Below are positions 1-11,310 of a stretch of 64,000 nt of DNA, piece by piece. The notes below the pieces were generated by a model. The model did not search any database and had not been told where the DNA came from. It saw nothing but the letters and a program-made list of their open reading frames with translations. The position numbers were made by a program, and so were the translations under genes. This DNA comes from Valencia hispanica (lineage: Eukaryota > Chordata > Actinopteri > Cyprinodontiformes > Valenciidae), in the NCBI GenBank assembly GCA_963556495.2, contig OY747707.1, positions 5,763,001 to 5,827,000 on the forward strand. Direction: 5' to 3'. How positions within the stretch are numbered: position 1 is the stretch's first letter; each line of letters starts with the position of its first letter.

Positions 1-228
1 TATATTGGTAGTCAAGCGAGTCGTGCCACTCACAATATGGGTAACAGTTATATCAAGGGAGGAATAAATTAGCTTCTCCTGGGTTTCAACGCAAGAAAAT
101 TACATGATAACCATGGGTTTAATCGTTCGAGTTCATTATTGTCGTCACGTCAGATACACATAGCGTAACAAATCAAAATATGTTGAAATCAAGTGTAATG
201 CAGTTCTTGAAATCCGACCGGCAAAATG

Positions 229-233
229 AAAAA
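229..233 (-). terminator. Pol III terminator of tRNA-Ser(CGA)
   Basis: On the minus strand a run of five T lies five bases past the tRNA 3' end, followed by a second T4 run. This is the normal RNA polymerase III stop signal. Confidence 0.8.
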
Positions 234-238
234 CGGAA

Positions 239-320
239 CGTCACGAACAGGATTCGAACCTGTGCGGGGAAACCCCATTGGATTTCGAGTCCAACGCCTT
301 AACCTCTCGGCCACCGTGAC
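239..320 (-). tRNA. tRNA-Ser (anticodon CGA)
   Basis: Read on the minus strand, the 82-nt segment folds as a type II tRNA. The 7-bp acceptor stem starts GTCACGG and closes with a G-U pair, the discriminator base is G as usual for serine, the anticodon loop reads CGA, a long variable arm follows, and the B box is GGTTCGAATCC. The A-box region TGGCCGAGAGG is typical of eukaryotic tRNA-Ser. No intron is present. It decodes UCG. The gene is isolated from other tRNA genes here and ends in a Pol III-type T run a few bases downstream. I see no change that would make it a pseudogene. Confidence 0.96.
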
Positions 321-1112
321 AATACAAGTCGCTGGTATGCCGGCATAATATAACTACAAACCAGCTGGTGGTTCATGTGTGGATTGGAGCTTGTGCCTTT
401 TTTCCCTTTTTCCCTTTTGATTTGCATGTTTCCATCAATTACGCAAATATTAGCGAGATGTAAAGTGACGAGGACGTGGAGGTGCAATAATGTTATTTTG
501 AACACTAGAGGGAGACAAACACCGTCTGGTCTACTTGGCTGGGTCGATACCTTTCGCACGTCACTGTGTTCTTCCGCGTTTTGTCACTTGCGATCACGAA
601 CTTAAGTGTGTTTTATGGAGACTTTATGCGAGAGACGAACACAAAGCTAATGGGAAGGGGAACGAATTTAATACCGTACATGGTTGTCAGTATTTTGTAC
701 AAATACTGTACAATGCTGTTATGGTTGCAGCAGGTCTCAGGTTGGATAGAGTCTAACACTTCAATCTAAACCATTCCATTGTAGACGTGGCGGCATGTTT
801 AGGGTCCTTGTCCCGCTAATAGGTGAACCTCCACCCTAGCCTTAAGTCATTAGCAAGTTTTTTTTTTTTTTCAGGATTCTTTGTTTAGCTCCACCCATTT
901 TCCCATCAGCTCCATTTTCCTGCTCTCTAAAGTGAAGAAAAGCATCCCCTTAGCAAATTCTTTGAGCTATTGAACTCATAGCTCAGCTGCATGCGTTACA
1001 TGTTTCCCTGTTGTCACACAGGCTGAGGAGGCCACCATTATAATCAAATTTGTTTAGGGTCACATATTTGGGTTTGCATAACAGCAGGTGGTTGGATGGG
1101 TCCTGTCGTATG
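321..1112. other. no gene recognised
   Basis: Non-coding by eye. Several short open frames exist but lack family resemblance, splice signals or codon bias. No transposon ends were recognised. Confidence 0.5.
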
Positions 1113-1657
1113 GGTTGCCATTTGCAAAGTTGCACAGTCAAAAGTTAGCAGCAATAATTTGGATTGTTAAGCCTGTCAGATAAATAAAATGGGGTTAATT
1201 TTTCAAAGTCATATTTGCATAAATGTTATTCATTCATTTTTAAATGTCACAGTTTCAAACTAATTATTTAGGTAACAAGCAAACTGAATAGTTAGAAAGC
1301 TACATTTTTAGTTTGAAGCTAACTATTTAGCTAGCAATGTCTTGGGGACTGCAGATGGAAATTAGTTCTAAGACTACGAGCTAAAGTCTGGTACAAAGCA
1401 TCTTTTCATGCAGCAGCAGCAGTTTCTGCCTCTCGGCAAGTGAATTTGTATATTAGCTAAATATTCAGCTTTGAGTTAGCCGGTTCAGCTTGCTAGCTAA
1501 ACATTTATTTTGGAGCTAAATATTTAATTAGCAAACTAAATATATGTTAGTGACCTTTATAAATGACCAAATAACAAACATGACTTTGAAAAAGCAACCC
1601 CCTTTTATTTATTTATATTATGACTGGCTTTGGCTGTGTAACCTTACAAACGGCACC
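1113..1657. mobile_element. TTTAGCTAGC-rich MITE, copy 1
   Basis: Both ends carry related inverted repeats. The left reads GGTTGCCATTTGCAAAG and the right, reversed, reads GGTGCCGTTTGTAAGG. Next inward come a TTTTCAAAGTCATATTTG block and a block resembling AAATGTCACAGTTTCAAAC on the two sides. The core is made of degenerate AAATATTTAGCT and GCTAGCTAAA units, which are palindromic. The element is non-coding. Related copies lie near 24.6-25.3 kb and 40.9-41.7 kb. The class of DNA transposon is not certain. Confidence 0.6.
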
Positions 1658-2468
1658 TCATACTGGCGTGGTCAGTAAGAGGGAAACAGTCTTCAGTCTA
1701 AACAGCTATCTAATGCTAATTTCAGCTTGGGAATTAGTGTAAAGTGTTGCATAAAGCAGAGTTGAGCAACCGAACCACTCCCTGCACCGTGACTCATGGC
1801 CGCCACACCTCCGACGGAGGATCCGTTTGGGAGCACTGGAGACAATCAAATCAAACCTGCATACTCTGACGTTTTCTGCAGCAAATAAACAACAAAAAAA
1901 AGTCAATTTCTGTGTTATAAAATCTTTATTGATGCATGCAGGACTAAATTTTGCAAGGAAAAGGCTGCATGTTGACACGAAGCGTAGCAGGGAAGCATCT
2001 GTGAAACGTTCTTTGGTAGAAGAGGCTAACAGAGAAAAACAAGCATCCAGATGTTACCTGCTGGAACACCCTCTAACAGCTAACTTCACTTTCAGCAAAG
2101 ACAGGAAAGGATCATTTCAAAACAAAAACAAAAAGCTTTATTTATGCCAGCAAAAACCTAATAACTTGTTTTTAAATGAACAAGCAAAAAAAAACACAAC
2201 CATTTCTGAAGGAAGTCAAACGAAATGACTGAAAAAGACAAAGTGAGTTTAGAAGTTACATCGAATGATTTAAAGTTTTGTCTTATTACAGATCCCATAG
2301 ATTATAGCTGATATCAGATCATTAATTACTCACAAAGATCACTTTTTTTTGTTAATGGCGGTTTTCTGATCCTCCCCAAATTCTAATCGCTTATTCCTGA
2401 TCCCACTGCAGACATATCCTGAAAATGTCATCATAATCCACCGACAACTTTTTGAGTTATGTTGCTTG

Positions 2469-2540
<72 letters not shown>

Positions 2541-3489
2541 TAAACAAACCCAGGTGAAAACGTACCCTCCTTGGCAGAGGTAAAAAAAAAAAAAACACAG
2601 CCAGGCAGAATATCCAAGAATGAAAAAAAAAGTTAGTATATATTAGAATATATAGTATAAGTGATATTTTTGTTTGCCTTTAGGTGTAAACAAGCAGGAA
2701 TTTTTCTGCAAATCTCTAAATATGTTTTTTTCCCCCTACTCAAATAAATGCAAATACATCTAAACTAGAATATTTCCCTTTTCTTTTAGATTTCCCAACA
2801 ATTTCACACAAATAAATGGGAATTTTTAAAATGATATATACTTTATGTAGTTGTGCAAAAACAGTAAAATGAGCATTGGGCTTTGATAAAGACCTCTGGG
2901 GATTGATGCGATCAGTAAACGCTCGTTTTGCATGGATAATGCGGAGCTCTATGAATGTGGTTGAAATGAGGCCAGGTGATTTATTTAGACTAGAAAAACG
3001 GATCGCCTTTTGGGAATTTATTTCATTCAGAATCAGCAGAATTTACGTGCACTTAAGTCGAGCTGAAACAGACTCCTGCACCGCCAGATATCTGATCGTC
3101 TTATCCCATAAAAAACGGCTCGGGTTCTCACGCTTCAACGCATGGCAGACTCTCACAGTTTCAGTGCCGCTCTGCATGAAATCACCCAGGGCAACTTTAT
3201 CATCCCTTCCAGCACCTGGAGTACTTTCCCACAGTTTGCAGCACACTTGCTCTCCGTCTCGGAGCCGCTCCAGGAGCAGAACGCCTGTGGCTCCTCAAGA
3301 ACCTCCACCACATTGAGCCAAGGAGGCCAGGAGAGTGAAAAACGGGCTGAGCAGGAGTCATCCGTCAAAGCTGGGAATGCTGCCCTCTGCTTTTATCTGC
3401 CCCTGAACAACCGATCTACAGTCCGGATCCCTGGCAAGCTGGTATGACTCCATGAATTATTGTTCGGAGAGTTATGGCATTAGTCAGTT
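1658..3489. other. no gene recognised; AT-rich, downstream of cavin2
   Basis: Apart from the CTAA array there are only short frames without recognisable similarity. The 2876-3447 interval is open in several frames, but no splice-supported exon or known domain could be read. Confidence 0.4.
2468..2540. repeat. (CTAA)n microsatellite
   Basis: About 18 uninterrupted copies of the tetranucleotide CTAA. Confidence 0.97.
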
Positions 3490-3495
3490 TTTATT
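3490..3495 (-). promoter_or_regulatory. cavin2: candidate polyadenylation signal of cavin2
   Basis: This is the first AATAAA found on the minus strand downstream of the cavin2 stop codon, about 1.75 kb away. It would give a 3' UTR of roughly 5244 down to 3470. There is no obvious GU-rich element after it, so the assignment is tentative; a variant hexamer could be used closer to the gene. Confidence 0.3.
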
Positions 3496-5244
3496 TACGT
3501 TGGTCAAACACCTTTTTCTTCTGAAAACGTAACTGATTGAATCTAAAGTTTGTTTTATGTCTTTGTAAAACTCCATGATCCACAAGGTGATGGATGCGAT
3601 CAGTTAAAATGGAAAGAAGAGACGTCCCTGGTGTGTTTTACTCTCGCTCTGATAAACAAACCACTGGAATCTGTCCCTACAGGTGTTGCTATTACTCAGA
3701 CCAGCCTGTGCAGGTTAAAGGCAGCGTGGCAGGATGCCTGGGCATGCGATAGGCATGGAAGGCGTTGGAAACTGTTTCCGTTTAACACGTAGGGGGCAAA
3801 CCTTTCACCTCCAAAAAGATGTGTTATCCATTATACAGCGAAGAAAAGAGCAGTCAGGGCGTTTAGCCAATCAATAAACACTTTGTTTTAGATGTAAATA
3901 CATATTCAAATGAATCGAGCCTTTTGTCGTCAAAAAAATAGGAACTTGCAGCCCTCCACACCAAAGCAGTGCAAGAACGAGGTGGTAACGACGACGCCCC
4001 CAGGAGCTTAAAGGTCAGCCTGCTTGTTTCTAAGCAGCGGCAGCGTGAGAAAAGTTCATGTTTCAGGAGATCCACGGCAGCATTGAAGAACAAGTGGTGA
4101 AAATACGGAAAGACAAAAGGGTCAAATTTGTGTGTGGTTAAAAAAAAAAAAAAAAAGAGAAGAAAAAGTTTAAATAAACCACCAAGCTTTTGTGTTTCAC
4201 CAATGCTAAACCTTATTCCATTCTCTATGGCCTTTTGGAATTTGCATTAGATTAGATTATGGATTAATAGATTAAGGCAGAAGTTTAAAAAAAAATTTTT
4301 TTTTACAGTTTATATACTAAGGAAGGTTTTACTTTTAGGGTTATATCACCTGTAGGGGCACCATTAAGTCTAAACCGAGTGAAGATGACTTTCCCTTAGA
4401 TTCCTTTGTCTATTGTTGTGAAAGGAAGTTATTTTCAGTTTAAAAAACGTGGAAACACTTTATGCTGTTGTACCAAACCCCCAAAACAAACTTTAGTGTA
4501 CAGCTACACCCATAGAAATTACACCCCAGGGTAACGCCACCCAACTTTTGCAATTATTTCTCTTTTCTGTACAATTTCTTTTTATATTTTTAACAGTTTC
4601 TAAGTATTTCCCCCCCGTGATATAAGAATAATTTACAGTTGTTCTAGTTTCGATAGTATCCACTACTGCAACATACAGCTAATGCGATGTTCTGAAGAGG
4701 TTAAAAACAAATCCGAAGAAAAGGACTATAGGGGACTATCTTACAAATCGGCTACCAAATTCACCTGTTAGGTAGAATGTGGAAGTCCTCGGTGGTTCAG
4801 GCTTCAAAAAAACCCCAAAAAAATAGGAGGGGAAAAAAAAAACTTCTTGCCTGTTTGCTGAAAATGCAAAAACGCCTCATTCCAGCTCCAGCAAAACCTG
4901 GCAACGCGCTGCCTCAGCAGGATGTGGTCGGAACAAAAGAGGCGGTTTTTCAGCGAGGAGCAGAGAATCGGAGGCGGAGGAAGATGGTTGCTCCAGCACC
5001 CTGGAGATGTGCACCAGTTCAACGGCGACAACCTGACCTGCAGAGGAACATTTCATCTGGGCTCTTCGAGGGTTGACAACACGCGAAGCTCTTTACACCG
5101 AGCGGTGGACGTTCTAAGGTCCAGACCGGGGAAGGGAAGGTTCTAGAAGAACAGAGGAAGGATCATTTGTGTCTATTGGGTTTTCTGTAATTTTAGAAAC
5201 TCAAGGATGAAGCAAATAAAAGGGAAAAAAACGGACTTGAAGCT

Positions 5245-6120
5245 TCAAACGGAACTATCCACAGCGATCGTTTCTGAGGTGATCTGGACTTCGGCTGCCA
5301 CCTCAACGGGGCTTTTCTGTTTCCCTTGGTCCTCTTCTTCGTCCTCTTCCTCCTCGCCAACATCTTCATCGTGCTCTGGAACCGCCAAGCCGGCCAAACC
5401 CTCCCCGTTGATCTCAGCCTCAGCGCTTGATGATTTTCCATTGACCGACACCTCCGCCTTGATGCCCTCCGTTGTAGAAGGACTTAGGGTCTCCAGAACC
5501 TCTTCCACAACCCCCACCTGGATGAGCTCCTCCCCCGAGGGAATCTTACCATCTAGACCTTTCAAAGGAGGAATTTCCACATGGGCTTCTTCCACAGGCG
5601 ATTGCATTTCTTGAGCAGGCGCGTCCCCATCTCTGATCTTCTTCACATTGAAGGTCATCGGGGATATCTTGAAAGAGGAGGCCTTGGAGCTCGGGGACTT
5701 GGGGTGGCTGGGGGTGAAGCTCTTCTTGATTTTCTCACGCTTCTCTGGAGGCACTATTTTGGAGGTCATCTGGGCGACCTTCTCTCCGATCTTCGCCTGT
5801 GTGAGGGCCTTCTTTATGCTGCCGACCTTCTTCATGCTGGAGCGTTTGAACTTGTCAGACCTTCTTTCAAATTTGACGGGAGAAACCTCGTACTCCAGCA
5901 TCTCGTCATCATCTCTGTGGGACGCAGCGCCAGCAAGGTCGCCGTCCTCATCTGAGGACAGGCTGATCTTCTGGAGCCCTTCGTCGTTATTGCGGCTGCC
6001 CTCAATGGATCCTGTGATGGATGGAGCTGGCTGGATGGTGGATTCTGCGTCGTACTGGCTTGGTACGGGAGTCTTGGGGGAGTCCTTGACCAACACGCTG
6101 GCAGGGATCTCATTGTCTTC
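5245..6120 (-). CDS. cavin2: cavin-2 (SDPR), exon 2: C-terminal 291 residues
   Basis: This exon encodes residues 183-473 of a caveola-coat protein. The minus strand has a pyrimidine-rich acceptor ending in CAG, then GAA GAC AAT GAG ATC CCT (EDNEIP), the usual start of cavin-2 exon 2, in phase 0 with exon 1. The basic second helical region (about residues 268-348) contains FKRSSMKKVGSIKKAL, EKREKIKKSFTPSH and the block SPMTFNVKKIRDG, closest to cavin-2 among the cavins. The tail is acidic and probably disordered, with an E/D run near 437-446, and ends at TVDSSV-like residues AVDSSV. The family binds phosphatidylserine and PKC and helps curve caveolar membranes. Total length is 473, slightly longer than the human protein of about 425, mainly in disordered parts. 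Teleosts have two cavin2 paralogues and I cannot say which this is. Confidence 0.95.
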   Translation of the reverse strand, partial: EDNEIPASVLVKDSPKTPVPSQYDAESTIQPAPSITGSIEGSRNNDEGLQKISLSSDEDGDLAGAASHRDDDEMLEYEVSPVKFERRSDKFKRSSMKKVGSIKKALTQAKIGEKVAQMTSKIVPPEKREKIKKSFTPSHPKSPSSKASSFKISPMTFNVKKIRDGDAPAQEMQSPVEEAHVEIPPLKGLDGKIPSGEELIQVGVVEEVLETLSPSTTEGIKAEVSVNGKSSSAEAEINGEGLAGLAVPEHDEDVGEEEEDEEEDQGKQKSPVEVAAEVQITSETIAVDSSV

Positions 6121-6291
6121 CTGTCGGGAGAAAAGAAATAAAAGACGGCTGTTAGGAAGGAGTGATTGGTGATGGTTGAACTCCGTCTACTGATGATTTC
6201 TACATAATTTCAACTCTTGCAGAAAAAGCAAAAGTAATCACAGTAAGAAGAAATCACACAATGTTTCAACCTTAAGGTTTTATGTATTAGG

Positions 6292-6981
<690 letters not shown>

Positions 6982-7084
6982 GTATTAGGTGACAATAAAA
7001 CCGGGTCATACCAGGTTCTGAAAGTATCTGAAGCAAACCAAAACAACAGATTCATACGATGTATGAGTATTAGAGTAAATTTAA

Positions 7085-7860
7085 GCCAAAAAACTCAGAA
7101 ACGTTGAGATTTTTTAAATTACTTCTTTTTTTTTTAAAGGAAATTCTCTGTCGTAAAGTTGAGAGAGAGAGCTGAAATTTCCATGATTAAAGGCATACAT
7201 TTTTGATATTTAACTAAAATATTTTCCGACATTCTAAAGTCAGTAAATATCTTGCTGAGATTTTTAACCAGTCAGGTCAGACAAAAAATGCCAGAAGTCT
7301 TAAGCGATTTAAGTGTGAAATGTACAAGATGTGCATCTAGATATTTTCAAAAGAGTACGTTGCGGCTCTTTTACCGGATCAGAACAACTTCTCCCAGGCG
7401 CAGAGAAGACCTGCTTGATGTTATTGAAGCATACTAAAGACCTGCTTGATGCAGCCATGTTGCAGCTTCTTCCTCACAGTTTTCCTTGTTCGAGGCGTTC
7501 GTGGCCTCATCTCCACCCGGGAAGAAGTCGTTCCGTTCCGGTAAAAGAGCCGCATGAGCCACTTTCACTTTTGAAAATGTCTAGATGTGCATCTCGTAAA
7601 TTTACCACGTAAATCTGATTGGATTGGCATTTTCTGTTGGAAATATCTGATTCTAAACAAAGTTCAGGTGTTTTTTTTTTTTACAAATTTCTGACTTTAC
7701 AATGTCTTAAAATATCTTATTTCTTTATATCTTTAGTCTTGGAAATCTCTGAGTTTTCTCTCCCAAATTGACAACTTTTTGACAGAGAATTTCCTAGTTT
7801 TCTCTTAAAAAGAAAAAAAAAACTTTCTGACTTATTTGGGAGAAATTTACTCAGTTTTTT
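7085..7860. mobile_element. fold-back element with long imperfect inverted arms
   Basis: The left half (about 7085-7395) and the reverse complement of the right half (about 7500-7860) align over most of their length. Shared blocks include GATGTGCATCTAGA, CGGCTCTTTTACCGGA, GGAAATTCTCTGTC and a run near CATTSTAAAGTCAG. The short centre contains a duplicated GACCTGCTTGATG. Ends and target duplication were not resolved. Non-coding. Confidence 0.55.
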
Positions 7861-7899
7861 TCTTTATCTACAATGGTCCTAATATGCCGTCGTAGATTC

Positions 7900-8250
7900 A
7901 ACAAACACAGCAGCTAATCTACAACAATCACTATTCTGTTGTAGATGAACTGCTGTGTTTTGGACCCAGTTTGAACTGAGCTTCAGTGGTTGACTGTAGA
8001 ATACTTTGGTCTACTGAGGACTTTATAACGGCTAATAGACCAGCCCAGATCATCAGCCCTCCCAGCGTTAACTTGCACCTCAGATTCAGCTTTAGTCATG
8101 CAGCCATGTTGGGTTTAGAGAGAGTAAATGTCTCGTTAAAAACCCTTAACCTGCTAACTGAGACCTGTAGCGTCTAAGCTGGAGCTCTTTGGTTATTTCT
8201 CTAAGCTTCACGCTCTGACCTTGGGCTGAGTCTGCTGGAAAGTCCAGCTT
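7900..8250 (-). pseudogene. Tc1/mariner transposase remnant
   Basis: The order of phrases such as GAATACTTTGGT, a run containing CCAGCCCAGATCATCAGCCCTCCCA, and GCTAACTGAGACCTGTAG parallels the decayed Tc1-like element near 20.4-21.1 kb, read antisense to the transposase. Frames are broken throughout. Only a fragment remains. Confidence 0.4.
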
Positions 8251-9542
8251 CCCAAGCTGCATTTTCTTTAGGATATTTTAGATATGCTCTACGAAAAAAA
8301 GAAAAAAAAAATCTGTGAACTGATGAAGTTTCTGCAAATAAATTGGAGTTACAACTCACAGAAAAATCCACAGATAGGTGAAATGGCAAATCTTGAATGG
8401 TGAATTTTTGTGTTGCATTTTTCGAAAGAACACTTTTTTAAAAATGCTTTCTTCCACAATAAATGTTACTTAAATGCCATTTTATACTTTTTTGAAGTTG
8501 TTCTGCTGGTATGTGAGAATGTTCAAAAACAGTCATTTTGACAAATACAAACAGAAGAAAATAATATAGTGCAATAAATATCTTTAGCGCACAGGCTTCA
8601 GATTACATCGCAATGTAGGTTTGAGGCCGTGTCACCTCGCTCTATATCCCGTTCAATGTAGAGCTGAATATCTATATATTCAAAAACAGGTAATCCAGCT
8701 AACGTTATGGAGGAAACGTTGAAGACTGTTTATAATTCTTTGGCATCTAGGTTTGGTCTGGTCTGAACAAACCAGTCTCTGCATGCCTTTCACATTTTCT
8801 TCCCAGGAATTCGGAGGAATTTCGCTCGTTTCTTCTGAAGGATTCCAACACGGCTCGATAACGCTCCGCGCTTCCATAAACAGAGTGGAACAGAGGGGGG
8901 AATGAGTTTCACATCCAGAGCCTCGACGTGTTAGTATCCTCGCTCTGCCCACGCTTTGACTTACTGCCCGTTCATCTGTGCACAATCACAGCCATGCAGG
9001 CAGACACACCTACAATGTTCTTCTCCACTGGGAATCTATGAACTCCCACTCCTCCGTCTGCCTCCTTTTTTTTTTCTGCCCATCCCCGAGTGAGAGGAGA
9101 GTGGAGGTGCAGCTCCAGTGGCTGACATACTCCGGCGAACACGTGAACAAACCCTCCGTGCTGGCAGCTGAAAGGATCACCTGAGGTTTGGGCCGAGGAA
9201 ATGTGGCGCTCCGTATTGTAAATTCCCTCTGTTTTATAGTCCACATCACGTGTCTCTGGATGGGTTAGTTAGTTAATCTGAACTGAGTCATCTTATTGAC
9301 CGTAAGAGACTCCACATGACTCCTGCATATAGGATTTCTGATTAAAAACTTTAACTTTCATCAGGCTTCCTGCAATCTTTCCATGTTGACATTCCAAACT
9401 CTTCCACATGGAAATTTCTAGACTGCGCGAGACGTTTTAAATCCATTTTACAGCAAAAGGTGCATTAAAAACAGATACATATCAGATGAATGAATGAATG
9501 GATTCCAGACTTTTCCATTCCGGGATTGAACCCTGTGCAATG
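8251..9542. other. no gene recognised (cavin2 intron)
   Basis: Only unsupported short frames on both strands. No transposon termini or RNA gene were seen. Confidence 0.45.
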
Positions 9543-9550
9543 GACACAGC

Positions 9551-9970
9551 CAGTGGCGGTCCTTCCTACAGGTGACATAGGCGCTCGCCTAGGGCGCCAT
9601 CTAGTGAGGGGCGCCAAATATGTGGCGAGAAGTTTTTTTTAATAATGTCTATTTTTTTCCAACAGTTTTTGCCATCCCTCCATCTATAACAATACTTAAA
9701 TTAAGTTAAACGTTTATTTTTTGCTTGGATTCTTTAGTGTGCAGTTTTTGTTTTCCGATGTTGCACTACTGTTCAAGTTAAACGTTTTTTTTGTTGTATA
9801 TTTATTATTGAACAGCTTTATTCTTTTGCACATGTTGTTATATTGTTATTGTTATACTATCATTATCTAAATAAATGTGCAATTCTTTAGACATGACTTC
9901 TTTTTTCATGGGCAAGGGGCGCCATCAGTCAAGCTCGCCTAGGGCACCAAATGGTCTAGGACCGCCACTG
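9551..9970. mobile_element. non-autonomous hAT element (CAGTGGCGGTCC ends)
   Basis: The inverted ends CAGTGGCGGTCCT are followed on both sides by related GGCGCC and GCTCGCCTAGGGC motifs. The flanks GACACAGC (9543-9550) and CTCACAGC (9971-9978) match at 6 of 8 positions, consistent with an aged 8-bp hAT duplication. The interior is 420 bp and non-coding. Confidence 0.8.
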
Positions 9971-9978
9971 CTCACAGC

Positions 9979-10835
9979 CATTATTGGGTTCCTGTCATGG
10001 AAGTAAATCAGTGTTCTGGATGTCGGACATTTCTTGTCTTTTCCTCCTGATTTTTCTTTTTCTTTTTTTTTCTTTTTAAACAGCCAAAGTCCAGAAAAGA
10101 CCCTCAATAAGACCTTCAGAAAGCTCAAGCTGTTATGGCAGGAAATGTGGCTGCTTGGAAGGAAAATAGAAAGAAATGAGTGTTGCTCAGACCGTTAGTG
10201 TCTACCGGAGACCCAATGTTCAGCGTTCTGTGAAGTGATGCAACTTGCACGGACGGATAGATGAGCACCGAAGAATGACTGCCTTTCAAAGAATGCCTGG
10301 CAGCTCCTGAGACATTACAGCAGTGCTTCCAGCAACAGCATGCCTGAAGTGGCAGAAGGTCTCAGCATTCCACGTTTCCTGAAGTCCAATCAGCATACTT
10401 ACAGACCGGGATGGCTGGATGCTCGAAAAGTTTTCTCATTTATGTTTGTGTGTGGAAAAAAACCCACAAGTTTCCTCCAAGTCCACATCGCTTGATCCAG
10501 TTATAACGTTTTGAACATGTTTTATTGCTGCTCTGTCCTTACCTGCACCCTGTGAACATTATTTAAAAGACAGAATGCGTGAACATACCGTCCCTGTCTT
10601 AAAGCACCTTTCAGACAAGTGATTTCTCCTGCCTTGATCTAAAAAAGAAAAAAAAACATGCGGCTATAAATCATGGCTCAGGTTTGGGCCAGGCATGTGA
10701 GATATGTCCCAGGTAAAGAAAATAAATATGTCAGTGTGCTCTGAAAGAGGGCCAACCCCAGCTCCAAGAACAGCGATGTATAATTATATAATAAAAGCTT
10801 AATATACAGCAAAGGGATCCATGAGGTGTTATTAT
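9979..10835. other. no gene recognised (cavin2 intron)
   Basis: Non-coding by eye, with homopolymer tracts only. Confidence 0.45.
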
Positions 10836-11310
10836 TTTATTTTGGATAAAACGCAAGTTAGAGGGAATCCACGTTAATGAGAAGGGTTTATTGCAACAGC
10901 TGCCCATGCTACATTCAAGTACAGCTGGGAGAATAGGGTGTTGAAATTTCAAAACAACTCCAAAGTGATTAAAGCATGTTTTATTCTCAAATATGGGCAA
11001 CGTATTATTTTCACATTTCTAAACATTAACACTGACTGTTTTCAAGTGTTTATATTGTTTTCTACTCTGGCTATGTCTGCTTGTACTATTTTTTTTGTTA
11101 TATGTTATTTGTTTGTGAAAAAAAAATCAGATCAAATCTCCAGTCAGATTAATTGTAGGAGTTGAAAGGAATTCAGGAAAAAATGGTTCTTTGTTTAATG
11201 CTGATCAAAGTAAAAAAAAAAAAAAAAAAAAATTATATGCACATTTGCATTTTTCTTTCTTAATTAAAGTGTATCGAACCGTTATTTTTGTGTACCGCTA
11301 CACCCCTATT
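10836..11310. mobile_element. partial DNA transposon, right part
   Basis: The first 255 bp (to about 11091) are closely similar to 21529-21785. The right end, reversed, reads AGGGGTGTAGCGGTACAC, a transposon-like terminus resembling the left end at 21145. The left end of this copy is missing. No coding frame was recognised. Confidence 0.5.

Noticed and set aside
5207..6172. Plus-strand frames opposite cavin2 exon 2
   Set aside because: These are antisense shadows of the acidic and Ser-rich coding exon, with poly-Ser runs mirroring the Glu/Asp codons. No splice or start support.
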